From positions 186,001 through 250,000 of the forward strand of contig NZ_JAASQT010000001.1 of assembly GCF_011761985.1 (NCBI RefSeq): DNA of 64,000 nucleotides, written 5' to 3'. Shown piece after piece: positions 55,116 through 63,759 of the stretch; the stretch's first letter is position 1, and every line of letters begins with the position of its first letter. This DNA is from Brevundimonas terrae. GTDB taxonomy: Bacteria > Pseudomonadota > Alphaproteobacteria > Caulobacterales > Caulobacteraceae. The translations under genes and the position numbers were made by a program. Below the pieces are notes generated by a model. The model had not been told where the DNA came from. It was given only the letters and a program-made list of their open reading frames with translations, and made no database searches.

Positions 55116-55154
55116 CCCTATCGCTCGCCACGCGGTGGCTCGCTACTTGAGGGG
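55116..55154 (+). repeat. Palindromic repeat family C, copy 2
   Basis: CCCCTATCGCTCGCCACGCG then GTGGCTCGCTACTTGAGGGG: long complementary ends (CCCCT/AGGGG) and the central stem GCCACGCGGTGGC. Confidence 0.85.
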
Positions 55155-55193
55155 AAAGATTTTAGAGCCCCACGTCGAACGCCTCTCAAAAAG

Positions 55194-55230
55194 AACCCTC
55201 TCCCGCTGGGAGAGGGCAGGGTGAGGGTTT
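55194..55230. repeat. Palindromic repeat D
   Basis: ACCCTCTCCC-GCT-GGGAGAGGG followed by CAGGGTGAGGGTT. This element is common in bacterial intergenic DNA. It reaches into the stop codon of the minus-strand lipoprotein gene and may act as its terminator. Confidence 0.7.
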
Positions 55231-55654
55231 AATCCTCGTCGTGAATATCCGCCCCGTCGAAACTGCCCTTCAACTGGATCAGATCCAGCGCGACATTCGA
55301 CTGCGCGCCGCGTGAATAGACATAGCGGTCGCCCTCGATATCAAAGATGGCCTTGTCGCCGTCCCACACCACCTTGGCCCCTGCCCCGTCCACATCGGGG
55401 GCCACCGTGGCGATGAAATAGCTGAGCCCGTCGACCGTCGCGTCCTTACAGCCCTGCCCCTTCTTGGCGAAGATCGCACCCACCAGCACAGGCACAGCCG
55501 GATCGGAAGCCTGCGGACAGGTCATGACCACCGCCTCCTTGCTACCGTCAGGCGATGGCACGCGCTCATGGACCTTGCTGTCGACCCTCGCACACCCCGC
55601 CAGCAGCATCGCCGCCGTCAAGGCCATAACCGTGCCGGTCACAATCCTGCCCAT
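55229..55654 (-). CDS. Putative lipoprotein
   Basis: A 141-residue protein with a lipoprotein signal: the helix TGTVMALTAAML followed by lipobox LLAGC (Cys21 lipidated). The rest, with YFIATVAPDVDGAGAKVVWD and IEGDRYVYSRGAQSNVALDL, is predicted beta-rich; Cys46 and Cys69 may form a disulfide. Not assigned to a known family. The ATG at 55654 follows GGAGGG. It is divergent from the DUF1294 gene. Confidence 0.75.
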   Translation of the reverse strand: MGRIVTGTVMALTAAMLLAGCARVDSKVHERVPSPDGSKEAVVMTCPQASDPAVPVLVGAIFAKKGQGCKDATVDGLSYFIATVAPDVDGAGAKVVWDGDKAIFDIEGDRYVYSRGAQSNVALDLIQLKGSFDGADIHDED

Positions 55655-55702
55655 GCAAATCCCTCCTTGCGCGTTTTTCCAGTTCGCCACACCCTGACAT
55701 TT

Positions 55703-55975
55703 ATGACGCTGCCTGTCTTCCTCATGATCTGTCTGGGTACGAATGTGTGGGCCTTCATGGCCTTCTGCATCGACAAGGTCGCCGCCGTGCGCGGCAATCG
55801 CCGTATAAGCGAGGCCAATCTGCTGGGCCTGACCTTTGTAGGCGGCGTCGGCGCGATAACGGCCTCGGGCCTGATCCGCCACAAGACCCGCAAACAGCCT
55901 TTCCGCCGCTATGCGGAAATACTGGCGGTCCTGCATGTGATGCTGGTCGTCTTCACGATTACCCTGCTGCTCTAA
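55703..55975 (+). CDS. DUF1294 family membrane protein
   Basis: A 90-residue DUF1294 protein: three hydrophobic segments (LPVFLMICLGTNVWAFMAFC, LLGLTFVGGVGAITASGLI, VLHVMLVVFTITLLL) and the family core DKVAAVRGNRRISEANLLGL and RHKTRKQPFRR. In some bacteria this domain is fused to a cold-shock domain; here it stands alone. The function is unknown. ATG at 55703 follows directly on the divergent lipoprotein promoter region, 48 bp away. Confidence 0.88.
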   Translation: MTLPVFLMICLGTNVWAFMAFCIDKVAAVRGNRRISEANLLGLTFVGGVGAITASGLIRHKTRKQPFRRYAEILAVLHVMLVVFTITLLL

Positions 55976-56039
55976 AGCCTTGCCGAACAGCGTTGTCGCT
56001 GTAGTCTCGCTTCCACCGTAACCCACGGGAGGGGATTTT

Positions 56040-57380
56040 ATGCGTCACCATCAGCATCGCTTCGCACAGAGACTGCTCGCCAGCTGCGCCCTGATCGGCC
56101 TTATCGGCACCGCCATGCCCGCCATGGCCGCCGACCAGGCCCTGTCAGAGGCTGTCCGCGCCGATTATCAGGCCAATCTGGCGGGCCTGTTCGACGACTT
56201 CCACCGCCATCCCGAACTGTCGGGGCAGGAAACTCGCACCGCCGCCCGCATGGCCGCCGAACTGAAGGCGCTGGGTTATAAGGTCACCGAGGGTGTCGGC
56301 GGCACCGGCGTTGTCGCTGTGCTGGAAAACGGCCCCGGCACCACGGTTCTGATCCGCGCCGACATGGACGGCCTGCCCATTCAGGAACGCTCGGGTGCCT
56401 CCAATCCCTCGACCCACAAACAGATCGACCGCGACGGCGTCGAGCAATATGTCATGCACGCCTGCGGCCATGACACCCACATCACCGCCCTGATCGGCAC
56501 CGCCCGCCAGATGGCCGCACGCAAGGCCAACTGGTCCGGCACGCTCGTCCTGATCGCCCAACCGGCCGAGGAACGCGTCGAGGGTGCCCGCGCCATGATC
56601 AATGACGGCCTGTTCACCCGCTTCCCCAAGCCTGAATATGCCATCGGCTTCCACGTCGCCTCCGGCCTTCCGGCGGGCACCGTCTGGGTGCCGCCCGCCA
56701 TCGCCTATTCCAGCGCCGACAGCGTGGACATCAAGGTGCGCGGCATCGGCGGCCACGGGGCCAGCCCGCAATCCACCGTCGATCCGGTCGTCATCTCGGC
56801 CCAGATCATCAGCGCCCTGCAAACCCTGCGCAGCCGCGAAGTTGACCCGCTTCAGGGCGCGGTCGTCACCGTCGGCTCTATTCACGGCGGCACCAAGCAC
56901 AATATCGTCCCCGAAGAAGTGAACCTGCAACTGACCGTGCGCTCGGACAGCTACGAGGTCCGCGACACCCTGCTGGACGGCATCGACCGCATCGCCCTGA
57001 ACACGGCCCGCGCCCTCAATGTACCAGAGGACAAGCTGCCGGTTGTGGTGCGTTCCCCTACCGAATCCACCCCGCCCACCATCAACCACACCGAAACCGC
57101 CACCCGCATGAAGGCCGCCATTGCCAGCCAGCTGGGCAGCGAGCGCGTGGTGGATATCTCGCGTCAGGGCATGGGGGCCGAGGACTTTGCCTTCTATGGC
57201 GCGCCCGAACATGGCGTCAAAGCCGTGATCTTCGCCGTCGGCGGCCTGCCCGAAGATCTCAAGGACACCCCGCCGCCTCACCACTCGCCGCTGTTCCGCA
57301 TTGATCCCGAACCTTCGATCATTGCCGGCGTAGAGGCCACGGTTGCCGCCGCCGAGGACCTGTTCTCGACCGGCCACTAA
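56040..57380 (+). CDS. M20 family amidohydrolase (hippurate hydrolase-like), exported
   Basis: A 446-residue M20D metallo-amidohydrolase that removes acyl groups from amino acids. It has a signal peptide (LASCALIGLIGTAMPAMA), the family start FHRHPELSGQETRTA, then VLIRADMDGLPIQE, the metal-binding MHACGHDTHITALIG and AQPAEERVEGARAMI, and the C-terminal Glu/Asp in MGAEDFAFYGAPEHG. The dimerisation domain lies between. Export to the periplasm is unusual compared with cytoplasmic hippurate hydrolases, but exported members exist. GGGAGGGG precedes the ATG. A perfect inverted repeat follows the gene. Confidence 0.93.
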   Translation: MRHHQHRFAQRLLASCALIGLIGTAMPAMAADQALSEAVRADYQANLAGLFDDFHRHPELSGQETRTAARMAAELKALGYKVTEGVGGTGVVAVLENGPGTTVLIRADMDGLPIQERSGASNPSTHKQIDRDGVEQYVMHACGHDTHITALIGTARQMAARKANWSGTLVLIAQPAEERVEGARAMINDGLFTRFPKPEYAIGFHVASGLPAGTVWVPPAIAYSSADSVDIKVRGIGGHGASPQSTVDPVVISAQIISALQTLRSREVDPLQGAVVTVGSIHGGTKHNIVPEEVNLQLTVRSDSYEVRDTLLDGIDRIALNTARALNVPEDKLPVVVRSPTESTPPTINHTETATRMKAAIASQLGSERVVDISRQGMGAEDFAFYGAPEHGVKAVIFAVGGLPEDLKDTPPPHHSPLFRIDPEPSIIAGVEATVAAAEDLFSTGH

Positions 57381-57391
57381 AGCGCCCTGCG

Positions 57392-57429
57392 ACGAAGCGG
57401 CAAATGAACCAACCCGTTTGCCGCTTCGT
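57392..57429 (+). terminator. 13-bp perfect inverted repeat behind the amidohydrolase gene
   Basis: ACGAAGCGGCAAA (57392-57404) and its exact reverse complement (57417-57429) around a 12-nt loop, with only TACCTT behind. It is a terminator without a good U tract, or a protein-binding site in the leader of the small gene at 57467. Confidence 0.65.
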
Positions 57430-57466
57430 TACCTTCCAGAACTCTTCGTTTTGAAAGGTCATACCG

Positions 57467-57688
57467 ATGCTGATGCGTATCCTGCCTCTGGTTGGCGGCC
57501 TCCTTCTGTCACGCGGCGGTCGCCGTATCGCAGGCAAGAATGCCGGCAAGCTGGCCCTGGCCGTCGGAGCATGGGAATTATGGCGCACCTATCAGCGCAA
57601 CCGCTCCCCTTCCACAGCCTCCTCCTCTGGCCCGAAAGCAGGCACCGGCCCTGTCCGCCACAACCGCCGCCGCAGACACCCGCTCTAA
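57467..57688 (+). CDS. Small basic hypothetical protein
   Basis: A 73-residue protein: an N-terminal hydrophobic stretch with a GGR motif (LPLVGGLLLSRGGRRIAG), a second short helix (LALAVGAWELWRTYQ), then a Ser/Pro-rich, Arg-rich tail ending RRRRHPL. GAAAGG precedes the ATG. It may be a small membrane-associated protein; no family is recognised. Confidence 0.5.
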   Translation: MLMRILPLVGGLLLSRGGRRIAGKNAGKLALAVGAWELWRTYQRNRSPSTASSSGPKAGTGPVRHNRRRRHPL

Positions 57689-57790
57689 GCCCTGCGCGGC
57701 CAAGCTGGCGCCTCGTCGCCGCGCGAACGCCACCCTTTCGCCTATATCCAGCACATTGAAACAAAACGGATTTATAGCCGTTAATCTTTC

Positions 57791-58036
57791 ATGCGCCTGT
57801 CCCTCACCCCCTTTATAGCCTTGCTGGCTTCTGCGCTGTCCTTTCTGTTTGCCTATATGACAGAAGGCATGGGCTGGCTGTCCACGCTGTTCAGTTTTGC
57901 GGGCCTGGGGGCACTGGCCTGCGTGGTCTTTAGCGCGCTGCACGCCCTTTACCGTTTTGCTCTGGCGCACAGGCCCGCAGGGGCTTCACAAAAGCCGCAA
58001 AATCATGTGAACTCTTCGAACCAGACGGGCCGGTAG
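57791..58036 (+). CDS. Small two-helix membrane protein
   Basis: An 81-residue protein with two predicted membrane helices (LTPFIALLASALSFLFAYM and LSTLFSFAGLGALACVVFSA) and a polar C-terminal tail. It is not recognised, and no strong ribosome site is visible. It lies between the amidohydrolase region and greA. Confidence 0.5.
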   Translation: MRLSLTPFIALLASALSFLFAYMTEGMGWLSTLFSFAGLGALACVVFSALHALYRFALAHRPAGASQKPQNHVNSSNQTGR

Positions 58037-58188
58037 AATGCTGCACAAAATGGTAGGGTCACCGCCATCTTGACTTTGCAATGCTTTCGCCTAGCCTCTT
58101 AGCCCCCGGTCACGCACCGCCCAGTGGCCGCGAGTACTGGTAATTCACTTCCACCTGTCTTCGGGCGCAGCAAGAAATTCACGACACA

Positions 58189-58662
58189 ATGGAAAAAGTG
58201 CCGATGACGGACGAGGGCTATCGCGCTCTCGACGATCAACTTAAGCAATTGAAGTCGGTCGAACGACCCGCAGTAATCGCCGCCATCGCAGAGGCGCGCG
58301 AACACGGCGACCTGTCTGAAAATGCCGAATACCACGCCGCCAAGGAACGTCAGGGCTGGATCGAAGGCTCCATCGCCGAGATCGAGGACAAGCTGTCCCG
58401 TTCGCAGGTGATCGACGTCTCCAAACTGTCCGGCTCCGCCGTCAAGTTCGGTGCCACCGTCCATCTGGTCGACGAGGACACCGAAGAGGAGTCCGTCTAC
58501 AAGATCGTTGGCGAGGACGAGGCCGATGTGAAGGCCCGCAAGATTTCGATCGCCTCCCCGATCGCCCGCGCCCTGATCTCCAAAGAGGTCGGCGACGTGG
58601 TCGAGGTCAACACCCCCGGCGGTGTAAAGGCCTACGAGATCCTCAAGGTCGAGTGGAAGTAA
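58189..58662 (+). CDS. greA: Transcription elongation factor GreA
   Basis: A 157-residue GreA, which rescues backtracked RNA polymerase by stimulating transcript cleavage. The N-terminal coiled-coil has [19 protein letters not shown] with the conserved acidic tip (Asp and Glu), and the C-terminal FKBP-like domain contains [20 protein letters not shown] and [18 protein letters not shown]. Length is standard. A TTGACT at about 58070 could be part of its promoter. The next gene overlaps its 3' end by 10 bp. Confidence 0.97.
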   Translation: MEKVPMTDEGYRALDDQLKQLKSVERPAVIAAIAEAREHGDLSENAEYHAAKERQGWIEGSIAEIEDKLSRSQVIDVSKLSGSAVKFGATVHLVDEDTEEESVYKIVGEDEADVKARKISIASPIARALISKEVGDVVEVNTPGGVKAYEILKVEWK

Positions 58663-59660
58663 GCTCCACACCCTTGACGACTTCAGGGGCGCGCGGTTCA
58701 ACGGCGCGCCCTTTGTCCATTTGGGTCGTCTCCGATGGCCGCACCGGCATCGAGAACCAGTCTCTGGGTCTTGCCGAAGCCATTGCAGACCTCGCCCCTG
58801 CCACCATCACCCGTCATGTGGTGCGCTGGAAACCGGCCTTTGACCGCCTGCCCTCGGCCCTCAAACAGCCGTGGATGCTGCAACAGGGCCAGCATCTGCT
58901 ACACGCCCCGCCGCCAGACATCTGGATCGCCTCGGGCCGCGCCACGCTGCCCCTGTCGGTGCGCATGAAGGGCAAAACCTTCGTGGTCCAGACTCAAGAC
59001 CCGCGCTGGAAACACAGCGCCTATGACCTGATCGTCGCCCCTGAACATGACGGCCTGAACGGCCCCAATGTGCTGTCCATTACCGGCAGTCCCCACCGCA
59101 TCACCCCCGAACGTCTCAAGGCCGCCGCTCCCGCCTTTGCCGACAAGATCGCCCCCCTGCCGCACCCGCGCGTGGCCGTGATGATCGGCGGCACGTCCAA
59201 GGCGTTTGACCTCACGCTCGACCACGCCGCCCTGCTGGCTGACCTGATCGCCGAAACGGTCGACGAAAAAGGCGGCTCGCTGCTGGTCACCTTCTCGCGC
59301 CGCACCCCGCTCTTGCCGCAGACCGTGATGACCCAGCGCCTTGCCACCCTGCCGGGCATCATCTGGGATGGCGCAGGCGAGAACCCGCTATTTGCCTTCC
59401 TCGACGCCGCCGACCACATCCTCGTCACCGAGGACAGCGCCAACATGGTCACCGAGGCCGCCTCCACCGGCAAACCGGTCCATGTCCTGCCCATGGTGCC
59501 GCTGAAACCGCAGGCCAAGTTCAAACGCCTGCACAAGGCCCTGCAAGACCACGGTGCCGCCCGTCCCTTCGACGGTACGCTGGAAAGTTGGACCTACGAA
59601 CCTTTGCGTGAAACCGCCCGCGCCGCCCGCGCCATACTGGACGCCATCGCCCAACGCTAA
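58653..59660 (+). CDS. ELM1/GtrOC1 family protein (mitochondrial fission ELM1-like)
   Basis: A 335-residue protein of the ELM1 family, shared by alphaproteobacteria and plant mitochondria. It has a GT-B-like fold: [20 protein letters not shown] at the N-terminus, [35 protein letters not shown] and the C-terminal [21 protein letters not shown], which resembles a nucleotide-sugar site. Its activity in bacteria is unknown. The likely start is GTG at 58653, inside greA, giving translational overlap; TTG at 58674 is an alternative. Confidence 0.9.
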   Translation: MEVSSTPLTTSGARGSTARPLSIWVVSDGRTGIENQSLGLAEAIADLAPATITRHVVRWKPAFDRLPSALKQPWMLQQGQHLLHAPPPDIWIASGRATLPLSVRMKGKTFVVQTQDPRWKHSAYDLIVAPEHDGLNGPNVLSITGSPHRITPERLKAAAPAFADKIAPLPHPRVAVMIGGTSKAFDLTLDHAALLADLIAETVDEKGGSLLVTFSRRTPLLPQTVMTQRLATLPGIIWDGAGENPLFAFLDAADHILVTEDSANMVTEAASTGKPVHVLPMVPLKPQAKFKRLHKALQDHGAARPFDGTLESWTYEPLRETARAARAILDAIAQR

Positions 59661-59744
59661 ACAGCGGTTGCGGGAACCGCATAGCTGACCGACTGTTGTG
59701 CTGACAGGGACGTTCAAAAGTGAACGGGCAAGGGCACAGCGGGC

Positions 59745-61262
59745 ATGACCCCAACTTCTGCGACAAACAATAAACCCGAAGCCGGCACCGTGCGCGAGGT
59801 CCGTCATATCCTGTTGCGCATACTGGCCCGCGCCCGTCGCGACATCGACCACGACGACACCGCCGAGGCCGTCTATAGCAATGGCGGCACCGATGGCCGC
59901 TATCTGATGATGACCGTCATCTCGGCCTCGATCGCGGCCCTGGGCCTGATGCTGAACTCGCCCGCCGTGGTGATCGGGGCCATGCTGGTCTCGCCGATGA
60001 TGGGACCGATTGTGGCGCTGGGCTTTTCGCTGGCCCTGCTCGACTTCACCCAGCTTAAAAAATCTCTGGCCTCCATCGTCATCGGCGTTCTGGTCGCCCT
60101 TAGCGTGGCCATCCTGCTGGTGCTTTTGTCACCGCTGAAAGAACCCACCTCCGAGATTCTGGCCCGCACCCGCCCCAACTTCTTTGACCTGCTGATCGCT
60201 GTCTTTTCGGGCGTCGCCGGTGCCTATGCCGTGATCCGCCAGCGCGGCGACACCATTATCGGCGTCGCCATCGCCACCGCCCTGATGCCGCCGATTGCCA
60301 CGGTCGGCTTTGGCCTTGGTACAGGCGACCTCCAGATCGCGGGCGGGGCCTTCTTCCTGTTCATGACCAACCTTGTGGCCATCGCCCTGTCGGCTACCCT
60401 GACCGCAGGTTTCTACGGCTTTCGCCCCCGCCTGCTGGAGCGCCCCCGCCCGTGGCGCGGCATCGCTGTGCTGGTGGTGTTTCTGGTCCTGTCGGTGCCT
60501 CTGGTCTTCTCGTTGCGCGCCATCGCCCTTGAAAGCCGCGCCACCGCCGAAACCCGCCTCGCCGTCGAACAAATCTTTTCCGACGCCGATTCCCGCATCA
60601 CCCTGCTGGAAGCCCGCGCCGATGGCGGACAGGCCACGGTCTCGACCCTTGTGTCCACCCGCCGTCTCGTGGCCGACGCCCAGACCCGTCTGCAAGACCG
60701 CCTGACCGCCGCCCTGCACACCCCCGTCACCGCCCGTCTGGACCAGATCGTCGTCGCCGACCCGTCGGCCAGCCGCACCATCGCCAGCACCGCCCCCGAC
60801 CCCAAACAGGCCTTGGCGCGGCGCCTGACCGATGCTGTCCCGTTCCAGAATGACGGCGTTCTGATGGATGCCGACGGCAATCGCGCCCTCATTCCCCTGA
60901 CGGCTGCCACCGGCCTTGACCTGTCCGCCGCCTTCACACTGGAACAGGCCCTGCGCCAGCGTTTCGACGGCATTGATGTGCGCGTCATTCCGCCCGTTGC
61001 GCCCCTCGCCGCCGTCGATCTAACCGACGCCTCCGCCCGCCAGCGTACCGTCTGGGCGCTTGCCCGCTGGCACGCCAGCCCTGTCCTCACCCTGTGCAAA
61101 CCGCAAAACCTGACTGTCACCGACGACGGTGCCGCCCCCGCCACAACCGGCGACCGCTTCCTTGCCGAACTGGCCGCCGCCGGTGTCATCGCCACGCTCG
61201 ACACCAACAATACCTGTCAAAGAGGCGATACCGACATCGCCCGCATCACACTGGCTGGATAA
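59745..61262 (+). CDS. DUF389 family membrane protein
   Basis: A 505-residue inner-membrane protein with a DUF389 core of about seven helices, including LMMTVISASIAALGLMLNSP, VVIGAMLVSPMMGPIVALGF, AGAYAVIRQRGDTIIGVAIA and TALMPPIATVGFGLG. From about residue 255 a soluble C-terminal domain of 250 residues follows, which looks periplasmic and has two repeats resembling BON or OmpA-like folds (FEQALRQRFDGIDVRVIPPV-type). Function unknown; a channel or transporter has been suggested for this family. ATG at 59745 follows GCACAGCGGG. Confidence 0.9.
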   Translation: MTPTSATNNKPEAGTVREVRHILLRILARARRDIDHDDTAEAVYSNGGTDGRYLMMTVISASIAALGLMLNSPAVVIGAMLVSPMMGPIVALGFSLALLDFTQLKKSLASIVIGVLVALSVAILLVLLSPLKEPTSEILARTRPNFFDLLIAVFSGVAGAYAVIRQRGDTIIGVAIATALMPPIATVGFGLGTGDLQIAGGAFFLFMTNLVAIALSATLTAGFYGFRPRLLERPRPWRGIAVLVVFLVLSVPLVFSLRAIALESRATAETRLAVEQIFSDADSRITLLEARADGGQATVSTLVSTRRLVADAQTRLQDRLTAALHTPVTARLDQIVVADPSASRTIASTAPDPKQALARRLTDAVPFQNDGVLMDADGNRALIPLTAATGLDLSAAFTLEQALRQRFDGIDVRVIPPVAPLAAVDLTDASARQRTVWALARWHASPVLTLCKPQNLTVTDDGAAPATTGDRFLAELAAAGVIATLDTNNTCQRGDTDIARITLAG

Positions 61263-61312
61263 GATCGCATTGGGCCATGGCGGATCATAGAATCACCCTC
61301 TAAATACGGGTC

Positions 61313-62284
61313 ATGACCCAAGAACTCCGCACTGTCCGTGTCGCCATCATCGGTTCCGGCCCCGCTGGCTGGACCGCCGCCATCTATGCCGCCCGCGCCT
61401 CGCTCAATCCTGTGATTATTGCGGGCCTGCAACCGGGTGGCCAGTTGACCATCACCACGGACGTGGAAAACTATCCGGGCTTTGCCGAGACCATTCAGGG
61501 TCCGTGGCTGATGCAGCAGATGCAGGAACAGGCCGAACACGTCGGCACCGAGGTCATCCACGACATCGTCACCAAGGCCGACCTGTCACAGCGCCCGTTC
61601 CGCCTGACGCTGGATAGCGGCACCGAAATGCTGGCCGAAACCGTCATTATCTCGACGGGCGCTCAAGCCAAGTGGCTCGGCCTTGAATCGGAAATGGCCT
61701 ATCAGGGCTTTGGCGTCTCGGCCTGCGCCACCTGCGACGGCTTCTTCTATCGCGGCAAACAGGTCGTGGTCGTCGGCGGCGGCAATACCGCAGTCGAAGA
61801 AGCTCTATTCCTCACCAATTTTGCCGAGACCGTCACGCTGGTTCACCGCCGCGACACCCTGCGCTCGGAAAAAATCCTGCAAGACCGCCTGTTCGCCCAC
61901 CCCAAGATCAAGGTGATCTGGAACAGCGCCGTCGAGGAAATCGTCGGCGTGGTTGACGGGATGGCCAAGAACGTCACCGGCGTGCGCCTCAAAGACACCG
62001 TCACCGGCGAAACCTCCGAAATCTCCGCCGACGGCGTCTTCATCGCCATCGGTCACGCCCCGTCGTCCGAACTGTTCGCGGGCCAGCTTGAAACCAAGGA
62101 AGGCGGCTATCTGGTCGTCCAGCCCGGCACTCCCAAGACCGCCATCGAAGGCGTCTATGCCGCTGGCGACGTCACCGACGACATCTACCGCCAAGCCGTC
62201 ACCGCCGCCGGCATGGGCTGCATGGCCGCTCTCGACGCCGGACGTTTCCTTGCGGAAGAAGACCACAAGAAAACTTTGGTTTGA
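61313..62284 (+). CDS. trxB: Thioredoxin reductase
   Basis: A 323-residue FAD and NADPH-dependent thioredoxin reductase. The FAD-binding GSGPAGWTAAIYAARA is at the N-terminus; the redox-active pair is Cys138 and Cys141 in ACATCDGFFYR; the NADPH motif is VVVGGGNTAVEEALFLT; the closing FAD motif is GVYAAGDVTDDIYRQAVTAA. The N-terminal LRTVRVAIIGSG shows no signal. It is followed by a terminator. Confidence 0.97.
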   Translation: MTQELRTVRVAIIGSGPAGWTAAIYAARASLNPVIIAGLQPGGQLTITTDVENYPGFAETIQGPWLMQQMQEQAEHVGTEVIHDIVTKADLSQRPFRLTLDSGTEMLAETVIISTGAQAKWLGLESEMAYQGFGVSACATCDGFFYRGKQVVVVGGGNTAVEEALFLTNFAETVTLVHRRDTLRSEKILQDRLFAHPKIKVIWNSAVEEIVGVVDGMAKNVTGVRLKDTVTGETSEISADGVFIAIGHAPSSELFAGQLETKEGGYLVVQPGTPKTAIEGVYAAGDVTDDIYRQAVTAAGMGCMAALDAGRFLAEEDHKKTLV

Positions 62285-62287
62285 TAA

Positions 62288-62320
62288 GAAAAAGACCGCC
62301 CACTGGGTGGTCTTTTTTTT
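62288..62320 (+). terminator. Terminator of trxB
   Basis: AAAGACCGCCCA-C-TGGGTGGTCTTT (one wobble pair) followed by a run of T. A strong rho-independent terminator. Confidence 0.92.
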
Positions 62321-62336
62321 GCCCTTCTTTTTTTTG

Positions 62337-62375
62337 CCCTATCGCTCGCCTCGCGGAGGCTCGCTACTTAAGGGG
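62337..62375 (+). repeat. Palindromic repeat family C, copy 3 (compensated stem)
   Basis: CCCTATCGCTCGCCTCGCGG then AGGCTCGCTACTTAAGGGG. The central stem is GCCTCGCGGAGGC: relative to copies 1, 2 and 4 the A-T pair is swapped to T-A, preserving pairing. Confidence 0.85.
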
Positions 62376-62382
62376 CTTTTTT

Positions 62383-62421
62383 ACCCTACCCCTCGCCACG
62401 CGGTGGCTCTCTACTTGAGAG
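62383..62421 (+). repeat. Palindromic repeat family C, copy 4
   Basis: ACCCCTCGCCACGCGGTGGC then TCTCTACTTGAGAGC. Same central stem as copies 1 and 2. Confidence 0.8.
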
Positions 62422-62488
62422 CATGGCACGCCCGCTCAATCCCTTCTCCCGCTTTCCCCGCAGAACTGGATGAGTGTTTCCCCTCTTC

Positions 62489-62516
62489 CGTCATCCCCCG
62501 ACTTGATCGGGGGATC
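62489..62516 (+). repeat. Palindromic repeat family B, copy 2
   Basis: CGTCATCCCCCGACTTGATC then GGGGGATC, the same unit as at 23701. Together with the neighbouring C and E elements it makes the 434-bp gap behind trxB almost entirely repeat-derived. Confidence 0.85.
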
Positions 62517-62540
62517 CAGCGGCGCGCCAGCGCGACCCTT

Positions 62541-62596
62541 CTCCTCCCCTGCTTCAGCGGGGGAGGTGTCACGGCACAACCGTGACGGAGGGGGCA
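62541..62596 (+). repeat. Double-hairpin repeat E
   Basis: CTCCTCCCCTGCTTCAGCGG then GGGAG, followed by GTCACGG-CACAA-CCGTGAC and GGAGGGGGCA. Two nested hairpins, a type common in alphaproteobacterial intergenic DNA. Confidence 0.75.
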
Positions 62597-62646
62597 CTCT
62601 TATTCCTCACCCCACCAAACACCTCAGCACTGCCACGCTTCATTAT

Positions 62647-62662
62647 GTCAAGTTAACTTGAC
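62647..62662. promoter_or_regulatory. Perfect 16-bp palindrome upstream of the HExxH protein gene
   Basis: GTCAAGTTAACTTGAC, with no spacer, 57 bp before the start of the gene at 62719. It has the size and symmetry of a repressor operator. Confidence 0.65.
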
Positions 62663-62718
62663 TCTTTCTTATATACAGCCAAGTCTGCCCCTGACACCTC
62701 CCGCATCAAGGATCGACC

Positions 62719-63759
62719 ATGGTTTTCCTCGTCCTGCTCGCCAGTGCCACCGTCGCCAACCCGCTCTGCACCAAGGCGCTTGAAGTCGCACCCGATCTGC
62801 ACTGCGCCCCCGCGACCTACGGCGTAGCGCTCGCCCCCTCGGCAGAACATGCCGCCAATCTGGCCCGCAATGCCCGTGATGCCGAAGGCCGCTTTGCCAC
62901 CCATTTCGCGCTGCCGATCGCCCCCTATGTGGTCTTTTCCATTCCACCCGTCCCGCCGCGACAAGCCCTAAACGCAGCCGGTTTCCACACCGTCCTGCCT
63001 TGGCCTGCGCCTCAGGCCATCGACGGTTCCATCCGCGAGCGCGTCACCGCCCAGACCCGCGAGTTTGCCGCCGGAATGAATATGAGCGCCGAACAGACCG
63101 AACAGGTCATCGCCCGCGCCTTGTCACAACTGCCCACACCGGAATCCCTTGCCGCCATCGACGCCGGAATGATGCCGCACGAACTGGGCCACCTGTGGAC
63201 CCACCAAGCCTTCTGGAGCGCCTCCGACCACGCGCAAGACGAAAACACACCCCGCCATTATGGCAGCCCCGCCCCCGACTGGCTCGACGAAGCCGCAGGC
63301 ATCCTCCTCGAAGACGCCCCCACCGCCAACCAGCGCCGCGCCCATTTCAAAACCCTGATGGCTGGCGGCTTTGTCCCCGCTGTCGGGGCCAATGACGGCG
63401 CGCCCTTCCTGCTCGATCTTGAAGGCCTATTGTCCCGCCAACACCCCGGTCTTGACCGCGCAGCACCCGCCCTTGTACAGGCCCGCCAGTCCGGCGGCGT
63501 CGCTGTCAGCTTCACCCCCGCCAGTCAAACCGCCAGCGGCCCGCCCAATGGCAAGGAAACCCTCTTCTATATCCAGATCAGGGCCTTTGCCGACTTCCTC
63601 ATCCAGACCTCCGGCCGCCCGACCATCATCGCCGACATCACCAAGGCGATCTCGCAGGGCCAAACCTTCGAAAACTGGCTCGCCACCCAAGGCCCCGCCC
63701 ACAACCTGCCCGCCTCCATCCCCGCCCTCCAGCAAGCATGGGCGGCCTATGCCACCTAA
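62719..63759 (+). CDS. Putative exported zinc metalloprotease-like protein (HExxH)
   Basis: A 346-residue protein. The N-terminus is a short hydrophobic signal-like stretch (MVFLVLLASATVANP). At residues 154-158 the motif HELGH sits in MMPHELGHLWTHQAF, and at residue 191 a Glu lies in DWLDEAAGIL; this spacing and the W-L-x-E-A form resemble the third zinc ligand of gluzincin peptidases. The rest is helical and no named family is recognised. Ribosome site AAGGA precedes the ATG. A perfect 16-bp palindrome lies upstream. Its stop overlaps the stop of the convergent gene. Confidence 0.75.
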   Translation: MVFLVLLASATVANPLCTKALEVAPDLHCAPATYGVALAPSAEHAANLARNARDAEGRFATHFALPIAPYVVFSIPPVPPRQALNAAGFHTVLPWPAPQAIDGSIRERVTAQTREFAAGMNMSAEQTEQVIARALSQLPTPESLAAIDAGMMPHELGHLWTHQAFWSASDHAQDENTPRHYGSPAPDWLDEAAGILLEDAPTANQRRAHFKTLMAGGFVPAVGANDGAPFLLDLEGLLSRQHPGLDRAAPALVQARQSGGVAVSFTPASQTASGPPNGKETLFYIQIRAFADFLIQTSGRPTIIADITKAISQGQTFENWLATQGPAHNLPASIPALQQAWAAYAT

